DNA of 64,000 nt from Hippasteria phrygiana. Its lineage: Eukaryota; Echinodermata; Asteroidea; Valvatida; Goniasteridae. The notes beneath the pieces were generated by a model, which did not search any database, was not told the DNA's origin, and saw only the letters and a list, made by a program, of their open reading frames with translations. Within the stretch, counting starts at the first letter, position 1; the number at the start of each line of letters is the position of its first letter. The DNA lies in assembly GCA_037893225.1 (NCBI GenBank), contig JAZGUH010000484.1, forward strand, positions 1,426,001-1,490,000, read 5' to 3'. This document shows positions 31,834 to 45,900 of this stretch, one piece after another. The position numbers were made by a program, and so were the translations under genes.

Positions 31834-32105
31834 TTGCCTTGGTGCACAGCCACAATCATGGGTACACTTTTTGTTACAAAGACACCATTATAAACAACAG
31901 CAATGCTGAATAGCTCTTTGAAAAATTAGGATGTGCCACACGTAGAGCACTTTTTAATTCCAAGTCGGCATAAAGCTAGATGACCGATTCGTGTGTAATC
32001 TCAAATAATGTTTAAATTATTGTTTTTCAAAATGTTGTTCATAACATGGACACCAACAAAAAAGGTGTACCCATGATTGTGGCTTTGCACCTTGAATAAG
32101 GCACT
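31834..32105. mobile_element. Hairpin element with roughly 65-bp arms upstream of the CCDC142 homologue
   Basis: The left arm (31834-31899, with CAGCCACAATCATGGGTACA and CTTTTTGTTACAAAGACACC) is the diverged inverse of 32031-32105. The spacer is about 130 bp. It ends roughly 200 bp before the acceptor of the first CCDC142 coding exon. Confidence 0.6.
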
Positions 32106-32319
32106 CAGTGTAATGAATACATGTACATGTAGTCTTGTTATTTTGAATCAACAGAATCAAATGTCAGACAGTGTTGTCTGTGTAGTTAGTCTTGTTTACT
32201 GCATCATATCCATGATATGTTGATTACCACTGTCATGGGTGAAGTATGAAATTTTGCTGTACTTTTTAATGTAAGGTAAATCTTTATTTTGGCATTAACA
32301 GCAGAGCACCTGGGCAAAA

Positions 32320-33922
32320 ATGATGATGGAACCACCGGTTGGCCGTCTGCCGCCTTTAAGAGTACTCCACGAACAGCCGGCTCTGGACCTGGACACACCT
32401 CCACCATCCCCGGGTAACTCCAGTGAGACTCTGGCAGTCCCCATCATCTCTCGTAGCCCCTCGCCGGCCTCCACTTCCTCCTCTCAGTATAGTGGCGAGG
32501 AGATTGAGCACAGCATCCGCAACTTGGCCCAGTGCTACCAGATCCTCCAGCCTGGCCATCATCCCTGCCTCTGCACCCACGGGCGTGTGTCATCCGCCTT
32601 CTCCCACAACAAATACAGCGTGACTCTCGCTGAGCATTACTCCACCCTCCAGAGGCTGATGATCAGCCGGTCTCGTTTGCACTTTGCCCGGGACTGTGCT
32701 ACTCGAGTCTCCCAGCTCGCCGAGTTTGTACAGAGTCTCCAAGTCGTGGCTCACGAGGAACACAACACCCTTCAAGCACTTCAAACAGGTGGGGACGTGG
32801 AGCCCTACACCAAGCTTGAGTACTTGGCGGTTTTTTGCGAGGATCTCCGGATCCACATGAACAACTGGACGTCTATCCAGCACCGGCTGTACAGCGATAG
32901 GTACCTGCAGGCTATGTTGACTGATCTGTGCAGAGACCTGTCAGACTTGCAGCGATCACTCGTCTACTGGCGGGATTGTGCACTGTGGTGGCTGCAACAG
33001 ATTATTACCATCGGCTTGAAGATTTTCGCTCACTGTAGTCCAAATACCACCACGCAGGATATGCTCTGGAGCATCGTCAGAGGCACTGAAAACTACAACG
33101 GCATGGTGGCATTAATCAGAGCCCATAGCAGGAATCCCAGTGTGACATCAGCCAGCCGTCAAGATGGGCATCAGTGTTTCAGGTTCAAACTTGCTGCCGT
33201 CTCCTCGAGGTTTACCAGCAACATTCAGCCATTTCCAGTTAACAGAATTCTTCGGATACTTTCAAAGGAGCGTTCCAAGTTAGCCAGCCTGCAGATTCTT
33301 TTCTTCCTCATGCGAAACCAAAGCTTCATTCATTTAGCCAAGCAGCGGCCTCTCCCGTTCGATTGGCACACCTACCCTTGTATGGCCAGCACCAGAACCT
33401 CCCGAACTGCATCCAGTCAGTCATCTGATTCGGCGCATCCCACAGCTGCCACCGATTCAATGCTGACACTGAGAGACCTCAAAGCTCAGGGACTCCTTCA
33501 CGAGACATCTCCTCAATGTGCAATCGAAAACCAGGAGGAAGGCTTTATCTCAAAACTCCTTACTGCCGTCTCGGCATCAACGGGGCTGCTACAGAAGCAT
33601 CGGACCCCCTCAACATCGGACGAAGGAGCCTCGCAGAAATTAGGCAAACACAAGTCGCCGCACCGGAGCGGCGGCAAGCATGCCAAGTCGGTACGCTGGG
33701 GGGATTCCTTCAATGCCCGGATCCAGCACGAATTCTTCAAAGCATACATGGACATGATGTGGACGTGTTGCGGGGATGAATTGAGGGACCTTCTGCACCG
33801 GCCTGGGCTCGGGCTTTCCGACATCACCTTGGAAGGAATCATGAGTCTTGGTCACGTCTACCAGTGCAGCGATGGTCTTGTTGTGGCCCTTGGTCACTTG
33901 ATCGAGCAAGCCTCTGGCAAAG
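32320..33922 (+). CDS. CCDC142: Large first coding exon of the CCDC142 homologue
   Basis: This exon holds 534 codons from an ATGATGATGG start to a GGCAAAG|GTTGGT donor. The donor is a weak match (GTTGGT) but fits phase 1 of the next exon exactly. Reading through gives 18 more codons and a stop at 33976-33978, so an alternative short form is conceivable. The frame is also open for six codons between the acceptor and the first ATG. GC content is much higher than in the flanks, as expected for a coding exon. Confidence 0.8.
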
Positions 33923-36900
33923 GTTGGTATCAGACTGTGTTAAAAATGGACATACATTGTAAATTGTACTCATGTTGAATAAACATGTACACATTGTTAG
34001 CAAGTGTACAGTTGACCTGTTGTCATTTTGGACAACTCTGCCCATCACAATATAGCGTGTTGGGGTGAGATTTGTCAGGATTTTTACCGATTTCAGCATT
34101 TTTAAAGAATCTCTTTTGAAATCTGGAATTCCTGTGGTGTTTATACCCTAAAGGTATTTTTACCTATAAAAGTGGATATAGACCAATAGAAACAGGTTTT
34201 TTAACACCTTGGGTTTGGTATTTTACGGGAGACGTCGGGGTGTCGCGGCGGTTCTGGCAGCCAAATCGAACCGCTACAACGGTTTGTGCAGTCAAGCATA
34301 TCATAAACAATAATCCAACAATGGATTGAAACTGCACAAACAGCGGCCAGTGGCGTCATCCAGCCTAGTGACACTATATTTTGCGCCCTATGGCGTCATC
34401 CGTACGCAAGGGGTTAAGGGGTGCCTTTAGGTAAATACAAACCATAGACCCTACATGTACGTTGCTCTGGGGTCTTTGGCAACCCCAAAACAAACCCTAA
34501 AACACTGCAGATTTCGTGTATTTTTCATTTTCATCCAATCTCACCCCTGGACCAGAGATGTCTTGGATTTGTCTTAGACTGCTTTTCTCATAGTTTTTAT
34601 GTTCATAAATGTTCAGACCATATTATGGCCGTAGTTGAATCACATTTGCGCTTGGTGTGTATTCGCGTATTGCGTTCCAACGAACAATGCACACACGTGT
34701 GCGTTCGTTCTCCCAAACAAACGTGGACGTATAACAAAGGGAACAATATCGTCCGCGATTCCCAAAATACGTCCGCGATTGAGATCGTGTACAAAACCTA
34801 TGGGAGTCTTCCGAAAAAGTTAAGGGTACAAACAAAAGGAGGTCGATATACGTTTGCGTGTACAAGTTCTGTATCTCCGAGGACAAGAGGAAAAAGGAAA
34901 TACAAAGAAACCTTTCAGTTCTCGCACGTCAAGTCTTTTGTTTAAATCAGTCTTCGGACCTAGAAGTACATGCTTATTAGTCTTTGGGGGTGGGTTATAT
35001 AACCCTCCTATGCAAACATACATTCTGAGCCATGTTGTTGTATGGGTCAAAATCAGTCAAGGTGATTGTTTTTGACCCTCCTGCCATAGTACAAAACCAC
35101 ATGTAATCTGATCATGTCTGTGTAAAAGTATAGCAGGGGAGGTGAAAGGAAATTTTGACTGATTTTGACCTTTTAAATAGTAGGAGGGTTTTAAAGGGAC
35201 AATAGGAAACACAAAGCATTGTCCTCGCACGTATTGGGAAAGTACGACTGTGTGTGCTTGCACATGTTAAGAAGTTTTTTATGTTCAACAAATGCTATGA
35301 TTGGCAAATTAACTGGTTAATTCGGTCAAATAACCTATTGTAATGGCAGACATAATTCTTTGTTGTAATTTTTTTTTTCAAAATCAACCAAAAAAGCAGT
35401 GGATGGAGTATGTAATCAATACTATTTTTAATATACGTGTAGCAATGTATTTGTGACTGGCTCTGCAAAAAGGGCTATTATGTCGCAAAATTTGAAAAAT
35501 GAGTTATATACATAGCTGAATTTGTCACATCCTAAGCTTTAATTTGGTGTATAGATTTGACCCCTGTGGCATTTTGTGTTCTTGAGATATCTTGACATTT
35601 GTATACTCCTATTTTCCCAATTTAACGGAAGTGTGTTTAGAGATACAGGCCTTTAAACACAAACAGTGCAAAGAAATGAGATAGAAATTTTTTTATCAAT
35701 ATTTATTTTTTCATCTTTATTTATCAATATTAATGTTTCTGAAAATAAATTCTGAAACTATAGATATAACAGAAGCCAACAAACCAAAAACAAAAAAATC
35801 ACTTACGTGAAGATTTGTTCACCCGCTTCACATAAAACTGCCCTGTGTGTGTTTTCACATAGTGTGACATAATACCCCTTTTTGCAGAGCCGGTCACATT
35901 TTTGACATCAGATACATGTATCAAATTATTTTACAACCTAATCAAGGAACTGCTTGCTACCATACATGCGTGCATGTTATAATGAGAAAGCATGGAACGA
36001 ATTTAAGATTTTCCCCAATGGCTAATTTTAGCTTCCCGTGTCCACAAATGCAATCGAAATTGATAAACAAGTGTTAATGAGTGCCATGCCATTGGGTCCT
36101 GTATGCAATTCACAGTTTGATCAGATAATGAGTTGCGCGCTTTGGTTCGTGGAGTTTGGAGCCATGCTGTGATTTTTTTAGGGTCCCCGGAGATTGAAGA
36201 AACCTGCACGAAGGATCCTGCGTGCAGTCGGCGCGGAAGGGCTAGCTTTCACACACGGCTTCCTCCATGGTGATATGATGTCATGCGCTGTCGATTGAAT
36301 CACGATTCTTGTCAAACCTTCATCCTCCGGGAATAATCCATCTCTCTCGTCGGAGACAAAAAAATAAAATAAAAAATAGTGGTTGATGAGCGAAAAGCCT
36401 ATGTACATGTACAAACATGCTGTTTGGCATAAGGGACACGTTGCCTCGGAGACACCTAATTGGGATACAAAAAACATTTGTCCTAAAATTGCTATAATTG
36501 CAAAGATCATTCAAAAGTAGAATATATAATAATGTACACAACCATTTTTTGAAAATGCGGCGTTTGTCGGGTAAATAATTGATGAAAATTGGTTCGGGGA
36601 TTCCACTTTGTGTTCAGAAAAGTCAAACCCTTGGAAAATTGGAAAAGTCAGTGATGTCGTGGAGTTGTCGCGCTTTTGGTTTTATTTTTCTTGCCAATCC
36701 AAAAATGTGTAAATAATAAATACATCAACAATAGACCATCTTTAAGAGGCTAATATCCTTGTTACCCCTGGATAGGCGTGAATACCTTGTGTGCTTACAT
36801 TGTTGCAGAATTTGAAAGACAAAAATATACCTGTAAGATGGCCGCTACGCATCAGGTCTATTCTGTTATATTGTACATACACGTATGTGTATACATGTGT

Positions 36901-39900
36901 TTTTCTATCTCATTTCTTTTGCATAATTCTATAGTTGCGATTGAAACGAAAGAAGTCACTCCCCCTCCCCCGCCCCTTCCAACATCACATGCCATCCTGT
37001 GTATGGACTGTATCGAATATGACGTCATGGCAGCCGTGTTGTGGGACACAGACGTACAATAATACACATGATACAAGCCAATATCCTCATACATGTAGGT
37101 TTTCCCACAATGTGGTGGCTATTGTTGCTATGAAGAGGGGTCCTTTCAGTTACATGTCACTGTGCATCTACAAAGAAAAAAGAAAGTGTAGCTGCCAAGA
37201 ATAACTGTTTCTTAAAACCTGAGTACAGCTCCTCTCCTCCCTTCAATGCATCCAACATGCAAATTGATCTCCTGTGCAAACAATTTCACTGGTTACATTG
37301 CCAGAGGATGTTTGTCTTGACCAGGAGTGAATGGCAGTGTTTGTTCATACATGAGTTGCTCCCTGCTAACCATGCAATCCCACAGGGGAAGAGAAACGTT
37401 AATGAAACGGTATTTTCACAGATCACCATTGTGAAGTGTTAATTAGTGGCCGTCTTTTATCCACCGGTCATCAGGGAGTTTTAATCGAAGACTGCTGGCT
37501 TGCTATACTGCACGGAGGCTGCTGTGGTTGTAGATTATTTTGTATTTTTGCAAGCGTTTTGTTGCAGACGGCTCATTTTAGGCCTCATGACTTCTTTATG
37601 GCTAAGTGAATAAATATAACTGTAAATCACCCCCATGATGTAGTGACTGAAGAATTCCACCCATTTCTTTTTTGGGGGGGGGGAGGGGGGAGGGGTGGAG
37701 GGGTGGGTTTGAGTATTAGTTTTGAAACAATGTAGGTTTATCTCTTTTTTTCACACAATGTTGACCGTCCTTTTGGGATGATGCTATGGACTTCCCCCAA
37801 GCCAAAAAGTTATGGAAATCTGGCATCCCAAGCCCCACCCCATCTCCACCCCACCCCACCACATTCCACTTCACCATGCAAACACCCCACACCACACACC
37901 ATGAAATTGCGGCAATGATTTATCAGTCTGCTGCATATGTCTGTTATGACATTTATTGCAAATGATCGAGGCCAACTTAACATTTGATGATCAGAGGGAG
38001 GTAACAGGTGACGAGACTACCCCCCCTCCCCTCCCCTCCCCCTCCCCCTCCCTCCCCTTCCCCCTCCCTCCTCCCCCTCCCCCCCTCTCCCCTCTCCCTC
38101 CCCCTCCCCCTTCCCCCCTCCCCCTCCCTCCCTCCCCCCCCCACAAGGACAAGGCCCTGCTGGGAAACCTCATTATATGTCTTGCTCATTTTCCCTATAT
38201 CCGTGCCACCGAGTGTCTCTTGCCAACTCCCAATCTAATGTAAATTTACAAATATATGTATACTCGAGGAAAAACCAACAACATGGGATGTCTGTATAAA
38301 TCTTGGCTGCATGCACAGACCCTTTATATAAGATATAAGGCAGATGTCTTTAATGGGAAGATTTTGCACTGATATGAGATACAAGATACTGATGAGCTTA
38401 CGGCAAGATTTCTGAAAACCAGTCTGTACACATGTATATGTACACATACATGTACAAACAGTCGTACTTTCCCAATACGTGCGAGGACAATGCTTTGTGT
38501 TTCCTATTGTTCCTTTAATATAACCCAACCCCATAGACTAAGCACGTACTTCTACGTGTGAGGACCGATTTCAACAAAAGACTTGACCTGCAAGGACTAA
38601 AAGGTTTCTTTGCATTTCCTTTCTCCTCTTGTCCTCGGAGATCTATATACAGAACCTGTACACATATACATTTTTGTACCAATACATGCACTTGTTAACA
38701 AGAGCTAGGATAGTTTGTCTTTCTCATTGACTCTTGCCTTGAAATTGACAAATTTATTATTAAATGGTGAACCACATTTTAAACATGTCACAACTGCTTG
38801 TGTTAACCCTAACCCCCTTTCATTTTTTTGTCATATGGACCTGCTAAATCCAACAATTTCCAACAAAACTGAAATGAGAAGCCTGCTAAACACAACAAAA
38901 TCCAACAGCAAATTTGGTTGGATTCTGCAGTGTAACCACCTACACACCAGCCTTGGCATTTTGCAGCTACCCTGCTGAATCCAACCAAATACAACAGATG
39001 TTTGTTTGTTTGTATGAGCCCTGCTAAATCCAACAAAATCCAACTGAAATTTGACCAGAAGTCTGCTTCCACCCTCCTAAATATGACTCCGAAAGTAACT
39101 TTTTAAAAATTATTTCATGGCAAAAATACATGTAATTTATTTTTTATACCTGCTTTATTGTAATATTTGTTCATGCCAACAGTCCCAAATTCTCCAATTT
39201 TAATATGATTTTGCATGCACCAAGGGGGTTAGGTTTAATCTGCATCAAACTACAAAACAATGTAGATTTTTCTCGGCAATCAACATCATCCTTCTTTTAT
39301 GAGTACTACCAACACAAGGCCAAATGGCCACTCAAGGTGTGCGGGGCTACAGAAGAGTTTGATATTTTTGTAGACAACACTGCAATGCTATGGAGATGCC
39401 ATTTTTGTGCTTTGGCTCAGGAATATAAAAATCTGCATTATAAGAAGAATAATTCTTTGCAATAAGTTTTTACAGTAACTCTATAATTGCTACAAAAGAG
39501 CTTGGAATTTATAGTTATTTGGAAACTTGTAAAATTGCCTGACGTGTATTCATGCTGTAAAATCATATTTCATAGTGTTGAATTGAAAAATGTAGGACTT
39601 CACCTTCTTTCAAAAATCAATATCTTTATTTGTTTTGCTTCAGCTGCTTATTTCCTCTCAATGTTTTTTTTTTTTAAAGCAGATCTGTTTTCCTCTCCCC
39701 TCCCCCCCACTCCTTCCCCCTCATCCAGGTGTCTTCACGGCCGGTGCAAGTCCAAGTCTACAGGGTATCTCACGCCAGCTGATCGGTGACGTCGCGTTGA
39801 GTCGCTGTCGCTCAGGTACGTCACAATCAATTACCCTAGCAGCTGGCTTACATTTCGGCTCAATTTCCTACCTCGGAATACGGCCACCGTTTCGCTATTG

Positions 39901-42900
39901 TAATCGTGCCGTTTGGGTTTTTTCCCCCGGCAATTTGGGTTAGGTGGGAGAAAGGCAAACGCATGAGAATGTTGATGTCTCCTCGGGGGAAATTTCATTA
40001 TCCTGAGCAATATGTTGATGTTCTTCATGCAGGCCGGAAAAATAGGATTTACATTTGCCCAGTGCATTCTAATGTCATTTTTAAAGTCGCAGTTAAGTTA
40101 AACCGCAACAACGAAGGTTTCTACTGAATCATATATACGTCTTTATACGGAGAACGGCCATAGCTGTGGTTTGATAAAGACCACCTGGCTCGTTGACATC
40201 TATAGGCGCATTCAAGCACTGACTCAATCCATTCATATTTCAACTATATTGTTCTTGAATGGGAGTGTGATGAATAGTTGGAGCTTTTTTAAACAAAGCT
40301 TTCATTCATACAAAAAGGGGCTCCAAGTGCGATGAATAGGACTACTCTATTCAGTGTGGTGCCTATTGTTTGCATTTACGCTTGACTGCACAGCCCCGAT
40401 CTTGGCATACCAGCACCCCAGCCGGACGGTAGAGGTCAAGTAGCCGCTGTATATTTCTGAGTGCCGTTTCTATGCAGTGAAAATTCCAACTTAGTGAAAG
40501 GTGGCTTTTCCTCCTTGTACATGCATGTAATCAGTAGGCCTTTTCACACTAGAGATTCTCAACCCTGAGTTGAAGTCAACCTGGATTGAACCCAGGGACT
40601 GCCCTGAGCTGCAATTTGTTGACCCCTTGTTTTTGATCGGCGAGTATTGAATATTCAAATATTCGGTCAAGCCAAGTCTCGAATAATCGAATACTAAATT
40701 ATTCGAAAATGAACAGCCCTATAACATGATATTCCCTCTTATTAAAGAAAAACCCTGTGCATTATTAATGTGTTTAATCTGAAAATTACTCATTTGGAGT
40801 TTCTTGTTACAGTAGACATATTAATCCTAGAGAAAGCTAAAGTATCCTTGGTAACACACTACTCAGGCAGCAAGAACCATGTACAGAAAGATTTTTCTCT
40901 CAAGTTTCTAAGTGTAAGTGAGAATTTTATGCATTTCTTGAAATTCGTACACCTGTACATGTACATTGTACATACAGGTATACACATATATTGGGGATTG
41001 CGTGCAGTGTTTGATAATCACGACATTAAGCTCCAATTTCAGTACTGTTCAGGCTGGTATTAGTATGCATGGTTCTCCGAATGGGCAAACGGGACTTCCA
41101 TGATTTTATGTGTAAAAATAACAGAACCTTTGCTCATTTAGCCCAGGTGGTACAGATAATGGCTGTAATTTCCAAGGGGAGGTTAATGCCATCGATTAGC
41201 ATTACGTGTACATGTACAAAGTACAATTGCATCATTGCAGTACTTCTCAAAAATGGATTCTGGCCCATAGTGCTGTAAAACGTGCAGAGGCAATCATCAT
41301 AATTTATTTGATTGAACTTGCTTTTTACATTTCTGTTTTCACTGCTGTTTAATTTTTTTCTCTCCAATTTGATGGCAATTGGGATTTTTTTTCTTGCTAC
41401 ATGTATGTATGTATTGTATTCAATATATAATTTTTTTATTAAATAAATTGCCACATCATACATATATCGGGTACACATGTACTCACATAATTTACATGTA
41501 TGCAAATAACAGCTACATTGTGCGTGTACACTACATAACATGCATAAAGGACAATCAGAAGAGCTCTTAAAACTGCATGTGGTACCATCAAAATTTGAAA
41601 AAAATTATAAATAAAACATAAAAAATAATTTGTTTGAGACTGGTACTTGAAGCACTTAAATCAAACGTACATGTAGGAAATACCTGTATATAAGAAAAGT
41701 GTGATTACTTTTTATAGCATTTCTTCCACAAATGTTAATAGCATTTCCCAGAATAGTCTTCCGTTGGAGAGATTGTCTGCCGAGTGCATTTCAACTAATC
41801 TGACAAGTTTCTAATATTAGCTTTCACAATCGGCCCAGGATGTATGCACCACATGTATATGCACCCGTGATGTTTTCATTTAACGAATTAGATAAGAGAA
41901 TGTTTCCGTTATTATCAATCGCCCAAAATATTATTAATATCACCTTCATTTTAACTGAAATTTCTTTCATCATCTTTTCTCAATTCAAAACTGAGCCGAG
42001 GGAGAACAGTGCTAATGCACTGATCAGGCTACACAGGATGGATAAACGCCCCCAACAAATACCCCAACACTAAGGCTGTTCGATATCCATTTATTTTGAT
42101 ACCGAAATATCGGCAGAAAAATATCGCGATATTCGATATTATCGTGATGATGTCACTTTTTCATTACCGGAAGAACGGAGGAATAAAAAAATACATGACG
42201 GAAGTCACCACGGCATCATGAGATCAGGGCCACCGGGATCGGGCCCGCCAGGATTGAGCGGCAGGAACGGGGGGCCGGTTTGACAAAGCTTCCCTTCGCT
42301 CGTTGAGTATTTGGAGTTTTACGACATTTACCTTCAGTTGGCTACTTTATGGCACTCCAGAAAGACTAGCATTTGTTTCTATTTCAGCATTGTTGATTAG
42401 TAACACAGATGATAATACCATGGACGATCACATGCGAGCTGTCAACAAACGATCGTGTCGTATATTTTGTGAAGACGACATGACATTGCACAATGTACAA
42501 TGGATGCGCGGCACGTGTTTTAATCTTTTCTCTAGACGCGACGCATCTCGCTACACGTAACTACACCTAACTACGTGTGACTTGTACACTGGGGAAAGAC
42601 GGTGGCATTCAGTGCGGTTGCTTGCACTTGACCAAGGCTAGCAACAAAGCAACGCGCACGCTCAGATGCGCTGCAGGGGTTGACCTTATTGCAAAATACC
42701 CCTCGATCTCAAGATGAGTTCGCAAGCGTGTAGGTACGTACATTGTACACTGGGAATAAGACGTTGTTTGCACTTGACAATGTACGGCGCGGAGGGTAAA
42801 TCGCGCGGAAGGTAAATCGCGCGGAGCGGAGATGTCATGTCGGGGTTTAGAAAACGGTCAAAGAAAGACACATTTAGTGCATGTATGTATTTTTTTTTTC

Positions 42901-45900
42901 TCCATGGTACATCATGATACATTATATACGATTCCTACCGTCCAATAATTGGAAATAACTGGAATTTCGAGCAAAGTAAACTGGACAAATCCACACGTAA
43001 TGCGGCCAAAAGGAACATATATCGCGATATTCTTCGGTATATCGAATTCCCCGATATTCCGGTATTTTTTAAGGGGCCGATACGATTTTCGATGTAAAAA
43101 AAAATCGAAATATCGGGAAATATCGTCATATCGAACAGGCTTACCCAACACCCCCTCCCCTAAAAAAAAAACCAAACAAAAAAACAAACAAACATCCCTA
43201 CAAACGGGTGGGGGGACGGGCGGGCTGTCATATTGTTAGGTTTTAAGGTTATATTCTGGGTTTTAACATGTTTAATTTTAAAAACCTTACATGTGGCTGA
43301 TTATATATGTAATGAAATCCGAAGTCGGACGGAAGTGAAGTTAAAAGGTTCTTGGTTTGGGCTGTGAGTAGGGAGCGTGCACGTACATGCGCATGTACAA
43401 TGAACATGCGCATGTACAATGAACATGGCCACAAGATCTTCAGACGCTGCGTGTTTGAGTTCCAAGTGCATTTTTTTGGTTACAGACATGACTGTAGAAG
43501 AGAAACAGGAAGCCATCGAGTGGTTGTCAGCTTTGTTCTTATTGTCCTTATAAAAGGGGTAGTGGTTTGGGGTGCGGTTAAAGGGGTACCTATGAGTGCC
43601 AAATGGTCATATCAAAATCTTAATTTCTTTGTGGAAAACTCAGAATTTAAAAATGAAAATTTAAATAGCTTAAATAAATAGATTTGTGAAAATGTCCAAA
43701 AAAAGGAAAAATTGACATTTTCAAGATTTGTTTAGAGATATTGTAAAATTTGCAAAGAAAACTTGTTAACTTTGTCCAGCAGTGTCATGCAAATATTAGG
43801 CAGCTTCTGTTAGAGTTGTTGGTTGTCTACGGACAGCCATCCAAGTTGCTCAATTCGACACTGTGGTCATGGATGCACTATAAACCTCTCTCACTTTTAT
43901 TTTCCGTCCAGGGATAAGTCAAGCTCTCGCATCCAGCTCCACGGACAAGTGTTTCCCGATCAGCGGGCCCTCCTCCATTGATCAAGGCAGCAAGACATCC
44001 CAGCTGTTCCAGGCATCACTGTTACCCCTGCTGAGCCTGCTAGCAGCCGCTGAACAGCAGCACACAGTCAGCAAGGTCCTTCCACGGGGCGCATGTGAGT
44101 ATCCTGGACAATTTTGATAAATTTACCAATTGCATAGAGTTGATTAGCACAGAATAGGTTTATTATGGGTGTGGCCTAACACAAGGCCAAAAGGCCACTC
44201 AAGGTGTGGGCTACAAAAGACAAGAAAAGACAGAAATCACAGGGATAGAAGTAGCTATTCACATTTTGTTTGAATTGTGACAGATTATAGGTGGAAGGGA
44301 AGCAGGTTACAGGTAGTGTGAGGGGGAAAAAAAACTTGAAGAGTATCTCGCAGTACTAGCCTTTGAAACAACAATGAAAGGATGTGATGAGACAGCCAGG
44401 CGAGTAGAGTGCCTGAAAGTTTGGACGGGGGACTAATGATGAAAGGCCACTGAATCACCTTCCATGATAGTTTTTATAAAATAAGCTCAATGAAACAACA
44501 GAGTATCAGACATGAAGGGGTTCTATGGAAGATGCCAGGTCCTGATGACCAACCAGATTTAAAACACGCCGCTGAATCTTATCAAAGAGGGACAAATAGC
44601 AAGCCGGAGCATCAGCCCAGATGTGGCTGCAGTATTCCATGACGGGACGTATGGTTGTCGTATATAGGTGGAGAATGACAGATGGAGGAAGGTACCATTG
44701 TGCTTGATACAAGCAGCCAAGGCGCTGAGAGGCTCTTATGGCAGTGTTAGAAATATGTGTCCCAGCTAAGTTATGACGAGATGTCCAATCCAAGCAGATT
44801 GAAATTTCAATCCAAGCTGATTCTGAAAAGCAGAAATTCTCTATGCTTTAATCGCAAACTTTTGTCCTAAGTAGCCCTCTAAAATTAGCCCGAGTTAGAC
44901 GGAATTTTGTTTGCCTCTTGAAGATAAGAATGAGCAAATGGAATCACGGTGTTAGATCTACTATCTGATAACGAGCAAGCAAGGATCTAGAACGAAATTT
45001 CTACAATTACCAAGTTCAAACACTGTACTTTGATATATTATCCAGTTTTTTTGTTTTTTTTTGCTTCCCCAGCTCGTAATGGAGTCAGCCCCTGCATACA
45101 GTCACCCAGCGCCCAAACCCTTCACCAGACCCTGTCGCTAGCCATCATGGTCCTGGAAGCCTCCAGGAGATGGTGCCTCGCCAAGGGCAGCCAGTTCCTG
45201 GCGTCGTGGTCCCTGGAAAAGTTCCTGCTCATCTCACAGAGTGATCTCAAGGTAAGAGCGAGGCAAAGATTTGTTCCTTTGTCTTGAAGTTTCTCAGGCT
45301 CTCCCGATGAGTTTTGGTTGTGGGGGGGGGGGGGGGGGGGGGGGAGCGGGAGGGGGAGCTGGATCTGTGCAAATTGCATTGTGGTATTGAAAATGGCAAA
45401 CTGTACTCCTGACAAGGCTCTCCTTGTTTATCTTATTGATATCAACTGCGTATTCATGTGTTGATGTATGTGAACTGTAGTCAGGACATTTGTAGAGGTG
45501 GCTTACAACTCGCCAAGATAGTTGCTACTTTAATTATATCTTGTCCTTAAGAATGCCTGAAAAAATACTTTCCTCTCAGATCCTATGTCAAATAGACCCC
45601 AAATTCAAAGGCCGAATGGTAAATTGTTCTGGCCATCCTCTGCACAGGATTAATAAATTGCCAGCTCAATTGCTTTAAGTTAAAAATTTTAAATGTAAAA
45701 TATAATACCATTGTCTTGATGAATTTCCCCAAATATAAACCAGATGCATCACCAACTTCTCATCAATACTGGAGGTAAAATGAGACTTGTAGGATTGCAT
45801 GGTGGACATGAACAGAGTATGGAAGGTTTGCGGTAGCACCATGTGAAATTTTCATCTCTCTTGAGTTGTGTGGTTCTGAGAAGAACCAGTTGTTTTAACT

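Noticed and set aside
37956..38243. Pro/Ser-rich ORF and its Gly/Glu-rich antisense
   Set aside because: They are translations of the pyrimidine tract at 38010-38150.
41134..41541. 135-codon minus-strand ORF
   Set aside because: Its composition is driven by TACATGTA-type words, and it lies in a CCDC142 intron without splice signals.
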